Shown one piece after another: positions 35,449-44,544 of a stretch of 64,000 bases of DNA (positions are counted from its first letter, which is position 1; every line of letters starts with the position of its first letter). A program made the position numbers and the translations under genes. Below the pieces are notes generated by a model. That model was not told the DNA's origin. It saw only the letters and a program-made list of their open reading frames with translations, and searched no databases. This DNA comes from Rivularia sp. PCC 7116 (GTDB taxonomy: Bacteria; Cyanobacteriota; Cyanobacteriia; Cyanobacteriales; Nostocaceae), in the NCBI RefSeq assembly GCF_000316665.1, contig NC_019678.1, forward strand, positions 4,712,001 to 4,776,000, read 5' to 3'.

Positions 35449-36168
35449 TTAATCGTTTTCCAAAATCTCTTCCCATTCATTATCACTCAAAGCTTTTTCC
35501 TCAAAATTAATCCCAAAACAATCTCTAGCAGCATCAACTAAAACTGCAACTATTTTTTCAATTTTCAAATCTTCCGCAATCGCAACTCTATCTAATAACT
35601 CTTCACCAAAAACCTTTTTAAACAATTCCTTATCGGGTTTCAACCGCATCGAACCATGTTGCAAAATCACATCACCACGTCTCAACTGAGCGCTACCAAT
35701 CAACTTACTACCATCAACAGTTACCAAATCCGCACCAGTTGCAGTGCCGAAACAATTAGGATTATTAATATAGCCCCTCCCAGCAGTACCGTAATCCAAC
35801 TCAATACCTAAATTACGCCATCCTTTAATCAAAAAATCGCATATATTTTTATACGCTTCCATGCGACTTTGAGAAAATCCAGAAGCCACTACAGCGTAAG
35901 TTAAATCACCATGATGCAACACCGCACGCCCACCCGTTGGACGACGCACCAATTCTATTTCCTTACCTTTCCAAATCAAACCTTCCCAATCTTTTGGATA
36001 CTTGCGTTGATGATAACCAAGAGAAATTGCAGAAGGCGACCAAGTATAAAAACGTAAGCTAGGCGGATGTCCCGACTGATGCTGTTTCAACAACCATTCA
36101 TCAATCGCCATCTGTAATTTACCATTCGCTTCCAAAAACGGAATTAATCGCCAAGTTTGAGAAATCAA
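35449..36168 (-). CDS. Lipoate--protein ligase A / octanoyltransferase LipM-like enzyme
   Basis: A 239-residue member of the biotin/lipoate ligase fold. The substrate loop RRPTGGRAVLHHGDLTYAVV is diagnostic. A cysteine in NPNCFGTATGADLVTV sits where LipM-type octanoyltransferases carry their acyl-thioester Cys, and the family lysine follows in GSKLIGSAQ. The C-terminal accessory domain of full LplA is missing, consistent with LipM or a short ligase. It would attach lipoyl or octanoyl groups to E2 and GcvH proteins. Choice between ligase and transferase is open. It converges on the kinase gene with a 10-bp gap, and the start MISQTWRLIPF is the family N-terminus. Confidence 0.87.
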   Translation of the reverse strand: MISQTWRLIPFLEANGKLQMAIDEWLLKQHQSGHPPSLRFYTWSPSAISLGYHQRKYPKDWEGLIWKGKEIELVRRPTGGRAVLHHGDLTYAVVASGFSQSRMEAYKNICDFLIKGWRNLGIELDYGTAGRGYINNPNCFGTATGADLVTVDGSKLIGSAQLRRGDVILQHGSMRLKPDKELFKKVFGEELLDRVAIAEDLKIEKIVAVLVDAARDCFGINFEEKALSDNEWEEILEND

Positions 36169-36342
36169 AATATAGTTTTTAGGGGTTAGTTGTTAGTTGT
36201 TAATTCTATTGTGAAAGACGGGGAGAGGGTAGAGGGGGAAGAGGGGAAACGCTTTTATTAATAAACAAAACATTTTTTTATAAAAGCAACCAGCTACCCA
36301 AACTTTGATAACTGGTTACTGATAACTGATTACTGTTAACTG

Positions 36343-36819
36343 TTACTTGCCATATTTGGATTGCAAATCTTCGTCATTATCATCCGCGATAGTCGCCACA
36401 ATGGTAATTAAACGAGAAACTTCCGCAGCGGATAAATCTTCTAATGTACGCTTTGAAATTACTACTACCTGGTCTTCAATAATACCAAAGCGTGCTTCTA
36501 AGGTAGCAGAGCAGTTCATTTGTAACAGCGATCGCATCATTGTAGGTTCGTCTTTTCCTGGCAACCTCAGCACTGAAGACCAGACTGTTATCATATCTTC
36601 ATCGCTGGTTCCCGTCAATTGCACAAACACTTCTACACTACCGTACTTAAACTTCCATAAATAAGCACCTTCAGCAGGATGACTAACCATTGCGCTATCG
36701 TTTTGCTCTAAGGTATCGATAACGTTTTCAATCACCTCAACATGGTTGATGCTTTCCGTTTCTGTAGTTAAATCGTCCATTGTTTCGTCGGTTTCCGAAC
36801 CGGATTGGTAAGATGTCAT
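36343..36819 (-). CDS. YbjN-domain protein
   Basis: A 158-residue soluble, acidic protein. The YbjN fold is visible from about residue 28: helix EVIENVIDTLEQ, strands AYLWKFKYGSVEVFVQLTG and MITVWSSVLRLP, then the helix TMMRSLLQMNCSATLEARFGI and a final helix LSAAEVSRLI. YbjN proteins resemble type III secretion chaperones and have been linked to stress regulation in E. coli, but the cyanobacterial role is unknown. The N-terminal 27 residues are Ser/Thr/Glu-rich and disordered. It is divergent from the first WD40 kinase across 213 bp. Confidence 0.8.
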   Translation of the reverse strand: MTSYQSGSETDETMDDLTTETESINHVEVIENVIDTLEQNDSAMVSHPAEGAYLWKFKYGSVEVFVQLTGTSDEDMITVWSSVLRLPGKDEPTMMRSLLQMNCSATLEARFGIIEDQVVVISKRTLEDLSAAEVSRLITIVATIADDNDEDLQSKYGK

Positions 36820-36996
36820 ACAAATTGTGCCTCAAGATGATGATTATTCACACCTACTTTATACACAATTAACTGGAGTTGGGCATTGTCAGATGGGCAT
36901 TAGCATTTGTTAGCAGTTTCTTGTGCAAAGTAGCAAGTCAATTATTCTTTTTCTCTCCCCATCTCTCCTTTCCCTGTTAACAGTAGCGCAATTCGG

Positions 36997-37032
36997 GGAA
37001 TACTGAGTATATATTTTATCTTTAGCCTCAGT
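36997..37032 (+). promoter_or_regulatory. Motif GGGAATACT-N-AGTATAT upstream of WD40 kinase 1
   Basis: GGGAATACTGAGTATATATTTTATC ends about 15 bp before the ATG. Similar sequences occur before kinase 3 (42034, GGGAATATTAAGTATAT) and in its duplicated copy at 41922, with a reduced form (GGGAATACTAAAA) before kinase 2 at about 38936. The central ATACTGAGTAT is itself palindromic (ATACT-N-AGTAT). It may be a -10/operator region or a conserved leader. Confidence 0.5.
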
Positions 37033-38871
37033 ATGAGTTATTGTCTTAACCCCCATTGTCAGAAGCCCCAAAATCCAAAAGATGATAAATTTTGCTTAAG
37101 TTGCGGTACAGCACTGCTGCTTAAAGAACGCTATCGCGCTATCAAACCAATTGGACAAGGTGGTTTTGGTAGAACTTTGTTAGCTGTTGATGAAGACAAA
37201 CCGTCAAAACCACCCTGCGTTGTTAAGCAGTTACTTCCTCAAGCGCAAGGTACTAATAATACCCAAAAAGCTGCTGAATTATTTGAGCAAGAAGCTTTGA
37301 GATTGGATAATTTAGGCAGACACAATCAAATACCCGATTTATTAGATTATTTCACTCAGGAAGAACATCAATATTTAGTACAAGAATATATTGACGGGCA
37401 TAATTTATTACAGATATTAGCCGAACAAGGTAATTTTAATGAAACTAAAATTGATGAATTACTAAATAGTTTGTTACCCGTACTAGAATTTATTCACCAA
37501 AATGAAGTAATTCACCGAGATGTTAAACCAGAAAATATTATTCGCAGTCGCGAAGGAAAGCTGTTTTTAGTAGACTTTGGTGCTGCGAAAGTTGTCACGG
37601 GAACTGCTATGTTGCAAACGGGAACCAGCATCGGCACTCCCGAATTTGTTGCTCCCGAACAATCTAGAGGTAAAGCTATTTATAGCAGCGATTTATATAG
37701 TTTGGGAATAACCTGTATTTATTTATTAACTGGAGTTTCTCCCTTTGAATTATTTGATATATCTGAAAATAATTGGGTATGGCAGCAGTATTTAGTTAAG
37801 AATCCTGTTAGCGATAAACTAAGTTATATTTTAGATAAACTTATTCCATATGCTACAAGTCGTCGCTATAAATCGGCAAGTGAAGTATTAGAGGATATTA
37901 AAAAAGAAAAAGGTTTTTACTTTGAAGACAAAGCATATTTAGAGAACTCAAATTGGGACAAAATATTAAAAACTCCCAGTTGGGAATGTATTAATACTTG
38001 GTACAGTCATACTGATGTAGTTGATTCTATTGCTATTAGCTTAGATGGAATAATTCTTGCTAGTGGAAGTCATGACGAAACAGTAAAGCTTTGGCAAATA
38101 AGTACGGGTAAACAAATTACAACTCTAAATTGTGAAAGCTTAATTTATGCTGTTGCTTTTAGCCCTGACAGACACAATGTTGCCATCGGATATTCTGACA
38201 ATGATATTCAAATTTGGGATATACATTCGGGTAAAACCCGCATTTTAAAAGGGCATGAAGGGTGGTTTGCTGGAGTCAATTGTGTTAGTTTTAGCCCCGA
38301 CGGAAAAATTCTTGCCAGTGCTGGAGGTGATAAAACAGTTAAATTATGGGATTTAACTACAAATACGGAAATTCATACTTTTAATAATCATAAAAAATGG
38401 GTTAGCAGTGTTGCTTTCAGCCCCGACGGAAAGATTATCGCTAGCGGTAGTGCTGACGGAACAGCTATACTTCAAGACTTAAGCGATTATAGAAAATTGA
38501 ATATCCTTAATCATAATCATGCCTCTGATGTAATTAGAACTTTAGCTTTTAGCCCTGACGGAAAAATTATTACAACTGGCAGCGAAGACTCTACAATTAA
38601 GCTTTGGGAAGTCAATACCGGACAAGAAATTTACACGTTTACAGGACATAAAAAGTCGATTAGATGCGTTACCTTTAGCCCCAACGGAAAGATTCTTGCT
38701 AGTAGCAATCATGCCCAAGATATTAAGCTGTGGGATATGAATACAAACCAAGAAATATGTACTTTAAGCGAACATTCAGAACAAGTTAATTCTCTTGCTT
38801 TTAGTCCAGATAGTAAAACTTTGTTTAGCGCTAGCGATGATAACTCTATTAAGGTTTGGCAGCTTATATAA
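37033..38871 (+). CDS. Zinc-ribbon Ser/Thr kinase with WD40 beta-propeller (kinase 1 of 3)
   Basis: A 612-residue protein. Residues 1-26 are a zinc ribbon (Cys4, Cys9, Cys21, Cys24). The kinase domain (about 35-295) has GQGGFGRT, VVKQLL, the catalytic HRDVKPEN at about 161-168 and VDFGAAK, so all catalytic residues are present. From about residue 317 (WECINTW) seven WD40 repeats form one propeller, with units such as SPDGKILASAGGDKTVKLWD. There is no membrane segment, so the propeller is a cytoplasmic interaction platform. This layout is typical of multicellular cyanobacteria, with unknown partners. It starts at ATG 37033 next to a motif shared with its paralogs. Confidence 0.94.
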   Translation: MSYCLNPHCQKPQNPKDDKFCLSCGTALLLKERYRAIKPIGQGGFGRTLLAVDEDKPSKPPCVVKQLLPQAQGTNNTQKAAELFEQEALRLDNLGRHNQIPDLLDYFTQEEHQYLVQEYIDGHNLLQILAEQGNFNETKIDELLNSLLPVLEFIHQNEVIHRDVKPENIIRSREGKLFLVDFGAAKVVTGTAMLQTGTSIGTPEFVAPEQSRGKAIYSSDLYSLGITCIYLLTGVSPFELFDISENNWVWQQYLVKNPVSDKLSYILDKLIPYATSRRYKSASEVLEDIKKEKGFYFEDKAYLENSNWDKILKTPSWECINTWYSHTDVVDSIAISLDGIILASGSHDETVKLWQISTGKQITTLNCESLIYAVAFSPDRHNVAIGYSDNDIQIWDIHSGKTRILKGHEGWFAGVNCVSFSPDGKILASAGGDKTVKLWDLTTNTEIHTFNNHKKWVSSVAFSPDGKIIASGSADGTAILQDLSDYRKLNILNHNHASDVIRTLAFSPDGKIITTGSEDSTIKLWEVNTGQEIYTFTGHKKSIRCVTFSPNGKILASSNHAQDIKLWDMNTNQEICTLSEHSEQVNSLAFSPDSKTLFSASDDNSIKVWQLI

Positions 38872-38974
38872 ATAAATTTCATTAATCATCATAATTCATC
38901 AATAATAATACCTTTGTTACTAGTAATTATCTTTTGGGAATACTAAAAATAAACTATCCTATAAAATTACAATT

Positions 38975-41758
38975 ATGAGTTATTGTTTCAATCCGCGCTG
39001 CGAAAATCCTCAAAATTCGACCCAAGATAAATTTTGTTTAACTTGCGGTACCAATCTATTGTTAAAAGAGCGGTATCGCTCCATAAAAATAATTGGACAA
39101 GGCAGTTTTGGTAGAACCTTGTTAACTGTGGATGAAAGCAAATCTGAGGAATATTTTTGCGTTATCAAGCAGTTTCTTCCTCAAGCACAAGGTACTAATA
39201 ATATTCAGAAGGCAGCCGAATTATTTGAGCAAGAAGCAGAAAGGTTAGATAAATTAGGCAGACACAATCAAATACCCAAGTTATTAGACTATTTAATTCA
39301 AGAAGAACATCAATATTTAGTTCAAGAATACATTGATGGACATGATTTAGCTAAAGTTCTCAAAGAAAAAGGAAAGTTTAAGGAACAGCAGATTTGGGAA
39401 TTATTAAATAGTTTATTGCCAGTTTTAGAATACATTCATACCCAAGACGTTATTCATCGAGATATTAAGCCACAAAATATTATTCTTGGTAAAGATGGAA
39501 AGCTATACTTAGTAGATTTTGGTGCAGCTAAGGTTGTTACGGGAACTGCTATTTTGCAGACGGGAACTAGCATCGGCACTCCCGAATTTGTTGCGCCAGA
39601 ACAGTCTATGGGGAAAGCAACTTACAGCAGCGATTTATATAGTTTAGGAGTTACCTGCATTCATTTATTAACTGAAATTTCTCCCTTTGATTTATTTGAT
39701 ATTTCCGAATATAACTGGGTGTGGAAGCAATATTTAGTTAATAATCCCGTCAGGGATGAATTAGCTCATATCTTAGATAAATTAATCGAAACTGCCACCA
39801 GTCGCCGCTATCAATTAGCAAATCAAGTTTTAAAAGATGTTAAAACTAAATTTTTAAATAACGAAATTACAGATAATTTTGCTGATTATCCTAATTGGAA
39901 AGAATTCTATAAACTTAAATTTAACATAGAAGATGTAACTGCTACTGCTATTAGTAATGACGGCATGATTTTTGCTACTGCTGGCTATTATTATGAAAAA
40001 ATGCAAAGTTTCAAAACCGGACACAAGAAAATACATTGTTTACAATTGCGACGACTAAATACGAATGAAATACTTCTGGACATTAATTCTGAAAATTGGG
40101 TGAATGCTGTTGCGATTAGCCCCGATAACAAAATTTTTGCCATTGGCGATCGCGATAATAATATTAAACTTTGGGATATAAATTCTGGTGAACAAATCTA
40201 TTTATTAAATGCTTGGCATGGTGCAATTAATGACGTTAGTTTTAGTCCTGATGGTAAATTTCTTGCTAGTGGTGGTGATGACACAACAATCAAGTTATGG
40301 GATATAAGTAATGGCTCGGAAATTCGTACTCTCAAAGGTCATAATAAATCAGTTAAAAGTATTGTTATTGCTCCAAGAGGGGATACTCTCGCTAGCATTT
40401 ACAGTGATGGTAGAGCGGTACTGTGGGATTTAACTACGGGTAGAATAGTCCATACTCTTGATAATACTAATACTCCCGATGGAATTAGCTCTGTTGCTTT
40501 TAGTCCCGACGGAAAAACTATCGCTATTGCTAATCGTAAAAAATATAATATCAAGCTTTGGGATATAGCTAGCAATCGAAAAATTTGTAATCTTACACAT
40601 AATGATTCATCTGCAATTAATCTTACTTTCAATCTTGACGGAAAAATTATTGCTAGTAGAGATAAATATGGTCATATCAGGTTATGGGATATAAATAAAA
40701 AGCAAGAGATATGTACTCTGTACGGAAATAATTCTAAAGTTAATTCTCTTATCTTTAGTTCTGAAGGACAAAACCAAATTTTATTAACTAGTGGTTGCGA
40801 TAAAAATATATTAAAATTCCGAGATTTTAATCAGTCCTACGTTTATAATACTCAAGATTTTTATTATCAATGCATTACCGATTTTAATTCTCACACTAGT
40901 TCTATAGATTCTATTGCTATTAGTCCCGACGGAAAAAATCTTGCTAGTAGCAGCCACGATAATACTATCAAATTATGGAATATTTCTACAGGAAAAGAAC
41001 TTCGGAGTATTGATACTAAATATTCTATTTATGCTATCGCTTTCAGCCCCGATGGATTAACTATTGCTAGTGGAGATTCTAAAAATAATATCTATATTTG
41101 GGACATAAATTCTGGTGAAAAAATCCGTATTTTAGAAGGACATACAGGGCGATTTGCTGGAGTTAATTCTTTAAAATTTAGCCCCGACGGACAAATTCTT
41201 GCTAGTGCTGGTGGTGATAAAACAGTAAAGTTGTGGAATTTAAATACAGGTGCAGAAATTATGACTTTAAAAGGTCATGAAAGATGGGTTAGCAGTGTTG
41301 CGTTTAGTCCAGATGGAAAAATATTCGCTAGCGGTAGTGCTGATGAAACAGCGAATTTTTGGGATTTAACTACTGGTGAAATACTTGAAACATTTAAGCA
41401 TAATGATGAGATTCGCTCAATTGCTTTTAGTCCCAACGGAGAAATTTTTGCTACTGGTAGTAATGATAATACTATCAAGCTTTGGTCGGTAAGTAACAAA
41501 GAAGAAGTTTGTACTCTTAAAGGTCATAAAAGGTCTATTCGATATATTACCTTTAGTCCTAACGGAGAGATTCTAGCTACTAGTAGTTATGGCAATGATA
41601 TCAAATTATGGGATATGAATACAAAGCAAGCAATCTTTTCTTTAGAAGGATACTTAGGTAAAGTTAATTCAATAGTTTGGAGTGCCGATGGTAAAACTTT
41701 ATTTAGTGGTAGCGATGACAAGACTATTAAAGTTTGGCAATGCGAAGAAATGAAATAG
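38975..41758 (+). CDS. Zinc-ribbon Ser/Thr kinase with two WD40 propellers (kinase 2 of 3)
   Basis: A 927-residue paralog. The zinc ribbon (CFNPRC...CLTC) and kinase (GQGSFGRT, VIKQFL, HRDIKPQN, VDFGAAK) match kinase 1. The extra length is an added WD40 block of about 320 residues (about 310-628), with six or seven units and more degenerate repeats (AIAISPDNKIFAIGDRDNNIKLWD). The second block from about 632 (QCITDFNSHTSSIDSIAISPDG) aligns with the single propeller of kinases 1 and 3. The additional propeller therefore lies between the kinase and the shared one. A soluble signalling or scaffold protein; partners unknown. It follows kinase 1 by 103 bp and could be cotranscribed. Confidence 0.94.
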   Translation: MSYCFNPRCENPQNSTQDKFCLTCGTNLLLKERYRSIKIIGQGSFGRTLLTVDESKSEEYFCVIKQFLPQAQGTNNIQKAAELFEQEAERLDKLGRHNQIPKLLDYLIQEEHQYLVQEYIDGHDLAKVLKEKGKFKEQQIWELLNSLLPVLEYIHTQDVIHRDIKPQNIILGKDGKLYLVDFGAAKVVTGTAILQTGTSIGTPEFVAPEQSMGKATYSSDLYSLGVTCIHLLTEISPFDLFDISEYNWVWKQYLVNNPVRDELAHILDKLIETATSRRYQLANQVLKDVKTKFLNNEITDNFADYPNWKEFYKLKFNIEDVTATAISNDGMIFATAGYYYEKMQSFKTGHKKIHCLQLRRLNTNEILLDINSENWVNAVAISPDNKIFAIGDRDNNIKLWDINSGEQIYLLNAWHGAINDVSFSPDGKFLASGGDDTTIKLWDISNGSEIRTLKGHNKSVKSIVIAPRGDTLASIYSDGRAVLWDLTTGRIVHTLDNTNTPDGISSVAFSPDGKTIAIANRKKYNIKLWDIASNRKICNLTHNDSSAINLTFNLDGKIIASRDKYGHIRLWDINKKQEICTLYGNNSKVNSLIFSSEGQNQILLTSGCDKNILKFRDFNQSYVYNTQDFYYQCITDFNSHTSSIDSIAISPDGKNLASSSHDNTIKLWNISTGKELRSIDTKYSIYAIAFSPDGLTIASGDSKNNIYIWDINSGEKIRILEGHTGRFAGVNSLKFSPDGQILASAGGDKTVKLWNLNTGAEIMTLKGHERWVSSVAFSPDGKIFASGSADETANFWDLTTGEILETFKHNDEIRSIAFSPNGEIFATGSNDNTIKLWSVSNKEEVCTLKGHKRSIRYITFSPNGEILATSSYGNDIKLWDMNTKQAIFSLEGYLGKVNSIVWSADGKTLFSGSDDKTIKVWQCEEMK

Positions 41759-41851
41759 TTAAATACGCAATACCTATAAGGGTATCGCTACAATTACCAA
41801 GCCCACCTGCGTGGACTTTGTTTATGGTTTCTAATCTCAGGGCGGCTTTCA

Positions 41852-42060
41852 CCCTCTCCTTGACAAGGAGAGGGCTGGGGTGAGGTAAAACAGGAATTAC
41901 GGTTAACCACAAGCAAATCGTGGGAATACTTAATATATATTTCCTCAATGATTAGCTTATTATACCCTCCTTGACAAGGAGAGGGCTGGGGTGAGGTAAA
42001 GCAGGAATTTATAGTTAGCCACAACTAACTCCAGGGAATATTAAGTATATCTCTCTTATA
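41852..42060. repeat. Tandem direct duplication, period about 111 bp, with CCCTCTCC palindromes
   Basis: Two adjacent copies share a CTCCTTGACAAGGAGAGGG palindrome, then GGGGTGAGGTAAA, CAGGAATT, TTAACCACA or TTAGCCACA, and finally GGGAATA.TTAA.TATAT. Copy 1 starts at 41852 and copy 2 at 41965; matched positions differ by 111-112 bp. The second copy ends directly before kinase 3. The duplication thus carries both the repeat and the shared upstream motif. Confidence 0.75.
42034..42060 (+). promoter_or_regulatory. Motif GGGAATATTAAGTATAT upstream of WD40 kinase 3
   Basis: GGGAATATTAAGTATATCTCTCTTATAT ends 14 bp before the ATG. It matches the element before kinase 1 and its own duplicate at 41922. 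See the kinase 1 motif entry. Confidence 0.5.
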
Positions 42061-42073
42061 TATTTTCTTTAGT

Positions 42074-44017
42074 ATGAGCTATTGCCTCAACCCCCATTGC
42101 CAAAAACCTCAAAATCAAAAGAATGCTAACAGTTGCCTGACTTGCGGTACTCAACTTCTTTTGAAACAACGCTATCGTGCCATCAAACCCATCGGGCAAG
42201 GTGGTTTTGGTAGAACTTTGTTAGCTGTTGACGAAAGCAAACTTTTGAAACCGCCTTGCGTCATCAAACAATTTCTGATGATGGCACAAGGTACTGATAA
42301 TAGCCAAAAAGCTGCTGCATTATTTGAACAAGAAGCTTTAAGATTAAATGAATTAGGAAAACACAATCAAATACCCAATTTATTAGACTACTTAACTCAA
42401 GAAGAACATCAATATTTAGTACAAGAATACATTGATGGATATGACTTAGCAGAGATATTAAAAGAACAAGGCACTTTTAAAGAAGACCAAATTTGGGAAT
42501 TATTAAATAGTTTATTACCCGTACTCGAATTTATTCATAGTCGTGACGTTATTCATCGAGATATTAAACCAGAAAATATTATCCGCAGCCGAGACGGAAA
42601 GCTATGCTTAGTAGACTTTGGTGCCGCAAAAGTTGTCACCGGAACCGCAATATTACAAACGGGAACCAGCATCGGCACTCCCGAATTTGTCGCACCGGAA
42701 CAATCCAGAGGAAAAGCTATTTACAGCAGCGATTTATATAGTTTGGGAACAACCTGCATTTATTTATTAACTGGAGTTTCTCCCTTTGATTTATTTGATA
42801 TTTCTGAATATACCTGGATATGGCGGCAGTATTTAGTTGAAAATCCCGTCAGCGATAAATTAAGCAATATTTTAGACAAATTAATTGAGAACGCTACCAG
42901 TCGCCGCTATCAATCGGCAACTGAAATATTAAAAACTATTAGTCCTCTACAAACAACCTATATTAATCAAAGTCAATTACCAAATCAACGGTTGCCAATA
43001 ACATTTAAAAATCAAAATCGTCACAACAAAGTAGTTGCTGTTGAAAACAAACAATATGCAAATACTGCCAAAAGACCAAGCCCTTCAAATGATAAAAAAT
43101 TAAATTATGTTTGGAAATGTATTCACACTCTTAACCATCATGCAGCTTCCATCAGTTCAATTGCTATTAGTCCGAATGGAAATATTTTAGTCAGTGCTAG
43201 CTCTTATTGTGCGATAAAACTATGGAATATTAATACTAGTAAATCAGTTCGGACTTTCTGTTGTGACTATCCGATTAAGACTGTTGCTTTTAGCCCAAAT
43301 GGTTTATATATTGCCAGTGGTGATTCGGCAAACAATATTATCATTTGGGATGTAAGTTCCTGCTCTAAAAGATTTGCTATTAAAGGACATACGGATGCAG
43401 GAGTTAATTGTTTAAGTTTTAGTCCAGATGGTCAAATTATCGTTAGCGCGGGTAGCGATAAAACAATAAAATTGTGGAATATCAATACGGGAAATATAAT
43501 TCGCACTCTTAAAGCTCATAAAAAATCGGTTAATAGCGTTGCTATCAGCCCAAATGGAAAATTAATTGCTAGCGGCGGTGCTGATAGAACAGCTAGAATT
43601 TGGAATTTAAAAACTGCTAAAATGCTGAATACTCTTGATACTGATTCTAAAGTTAATTCTGTAGCTTTTAGCCCAGATGGAGGAATTATTGCAACTGGTG
43701 GCGAAGCCTATAATATTAAGCTTTGGGAAGTAATTAGCGGAAAGGAAATTTGTACCCTTGATTCCCTCAACTGGGCTAAAGACGGTGTTTTTAGTGCATT
43801 TTCCGTTAAATGTCTTACTTTTAGCCTCAATGGCGAAATTCTTGCTACTAATAGTTATAACAATGATATTAAATTGTGGAATGTAAATACAAAACAAGAG
43901 ATACACACTTTAAAAGGACATTCAGCTAAAGTTAATTCCATTGCTTTTAGCCCCGATGAAAGATTTTTATATAGCGGTAGCGACGATAGCACTATCAAAA
44001 TTTGGCGATGGGAATGA
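42074..44017 (+). CDS. Zinc-ribbon Ser/Thr kinase with WD40 beta-propeller (kinase 3 of 3)
   Basis: A 647-residue paralog with zinc ribbon (Cys4, Cys9, Cys21, Cys24), an intact kinase (GQGGFGRT, VIKQFL, HRDIKPEN, VDFGAAK) and one seven-unit WD40 propeller from about residue 347 (WKCIHTL). Between kinase and propeller is a linker of about 50 residues rich in Gln, Asn and Lys (QSQLPNQRLPITFKNQN), absent in kinase 1. No membrane segment. The start MSYCLNPHCQKPQ is shared with kinase 1. It lies 315 bp after kinase 2 behind a duplicated repeat, so it probably has its own promoter. Confidence 0.94.
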   Translation: MSYCLNPHCQKPQNQKNANSCLTCGTQLLLKQRYRAIKPIGQGGFGRTLLAVDESKLLKPPCVIKQFLMMAQGTDNSQKAAALFEQEALRLNELGKHNQIPNLLDYLTQEEHQYLVQEYIDGYDLAEILKEQGTFKEDQIWELLNSLLPVLEFIHSRDVIHRDIKPENIIRSRDGKLCLVDFGAAKVVTGTAILQTGTSIGTPEFVAPEQSRGKAIYSSDLYSLGTTCIYLLTGVSPFDLFDISEYTWIWRQYLVENPVSDKLSNILDKLIENATSRRYQSATEILKTISPLQTTYINQSQLPNQRLPITFKNQNRHNKVVAVENKQYANTAKRPSPSNDKKLNYVWKCIHTLNHHAASISSIAISPNGNILVSASSYCAIKLWNINTSKSVRTFCCDYPIKTVAFSPNGLYIASGDSANNIIIWDVSSCSKRFAIKGHTDAGVNCLSFSPDGQIIVSAGSDKTIKLWNINTGNIIRTLKAHKKSVNSVAISPNGKLIASGGADRTARIWNLKTAKMLNTLDTDSKVNSVAFSPDGGIIATGGEAYNIKLWEVISGKEICTLDSLNWAKDGVFSAFSVKCLTFSLNGEILATNSYNNDIKLWNVNTKQEIHTLKGHSAKVNSIAFSPDERFLYSGSDDSTIKIWRWE

Positions 44018-44210
44018 TTTTTTATTAAATGCTTTAGTGTTGCCGCCACAGCACAGCGCACCGCTAAATTTAATCTAAGAATAGTGCGTTAGGCGCGAAA
44101 TATATATTCTTTGTAATAATTACAAATTATCTATCACGCCATAACACACCCTACAATTTACAATCTAATAATAAGAAAATTTTTTATAATCAATTAAATA
44201 GCTATACCCC
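44018..44210. repeat. Dispersed inverted-repeat sequence between convergent genes
   Basis: About 190 bp with GTGCGTTAGGCGCGA (about 44083) facing TCACGCCATAACACACCCTAC (about 44132), imperfect inverse copies of a repeat common in filamentous cyanobacteria (…AACGCACCCTAC). Related fragments occur at 19019 and 30607. No coding potential. Confidence 0.5.
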
Positions 44211-44402
44211 CTAATCACCCCACGATAACCATTCTCGCGCAGCTTTTTCGGCAGCTTCAGGGGTATAGTAAAGCTTCCTTTCACCAAAAACTTCTCCACC
44301 GGAACTTATGACTCTAAATTGCCATTCCATTTCTTCAGTGTGAAAAACCAATAACGTTAGATTTTCAAAGCCAACAACTGAATGAACGATTGTCTTGTTC
44401 AT
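44211..44402 (-). CDS. Small conserved cyanobacterial protein (63 aa)
   Basis: A 63-residue soluble protein with an alpha/beta pattern: strands MEWQFRVISSGGEVFGERKLYYTPEAAEKAAREWL include a Tyr-Tyr-Thr-Pro helix cap and a Glu/Ala-rich helix. The block GEVFGE(R/Q)K(L/I)YYT-EAAEKA-REWL is one I recall from small hypothetical proteins in many cyanobacteria, so I accept it as real. Function unknown. ATG 44400-44402 is the only reasonable start. It shares a strand with the TPR gene but is 142 bp from its start-to-stop boundary. Confidence 0.7.
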   Translation of the reverse strand: MNKTIVHSVVGFENLTLLVFHTEEMEWQFRVISSGGEVFGERKLYYTPEAAEKAAREWLSWGD

Positions 44403-44544
44403 AATATTGAAGAATGAATTCGGCTGGGTATTGCAATTCTTTTAATTACAGACTTTTTTATACACCCCAGGTAAATAATTATCAAGTTATTTCTATACTT
44501 TGTATCAATGAGCAGTGAGCAGTGAGCAGTCAACAGTCAACTGC

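Noticed and set aside
38975-41758. Kinase 2 considered as two fused genes
   Set aside because: One uninterrupted frame, with WD40 repeats continuing through the join and no internal start signal.
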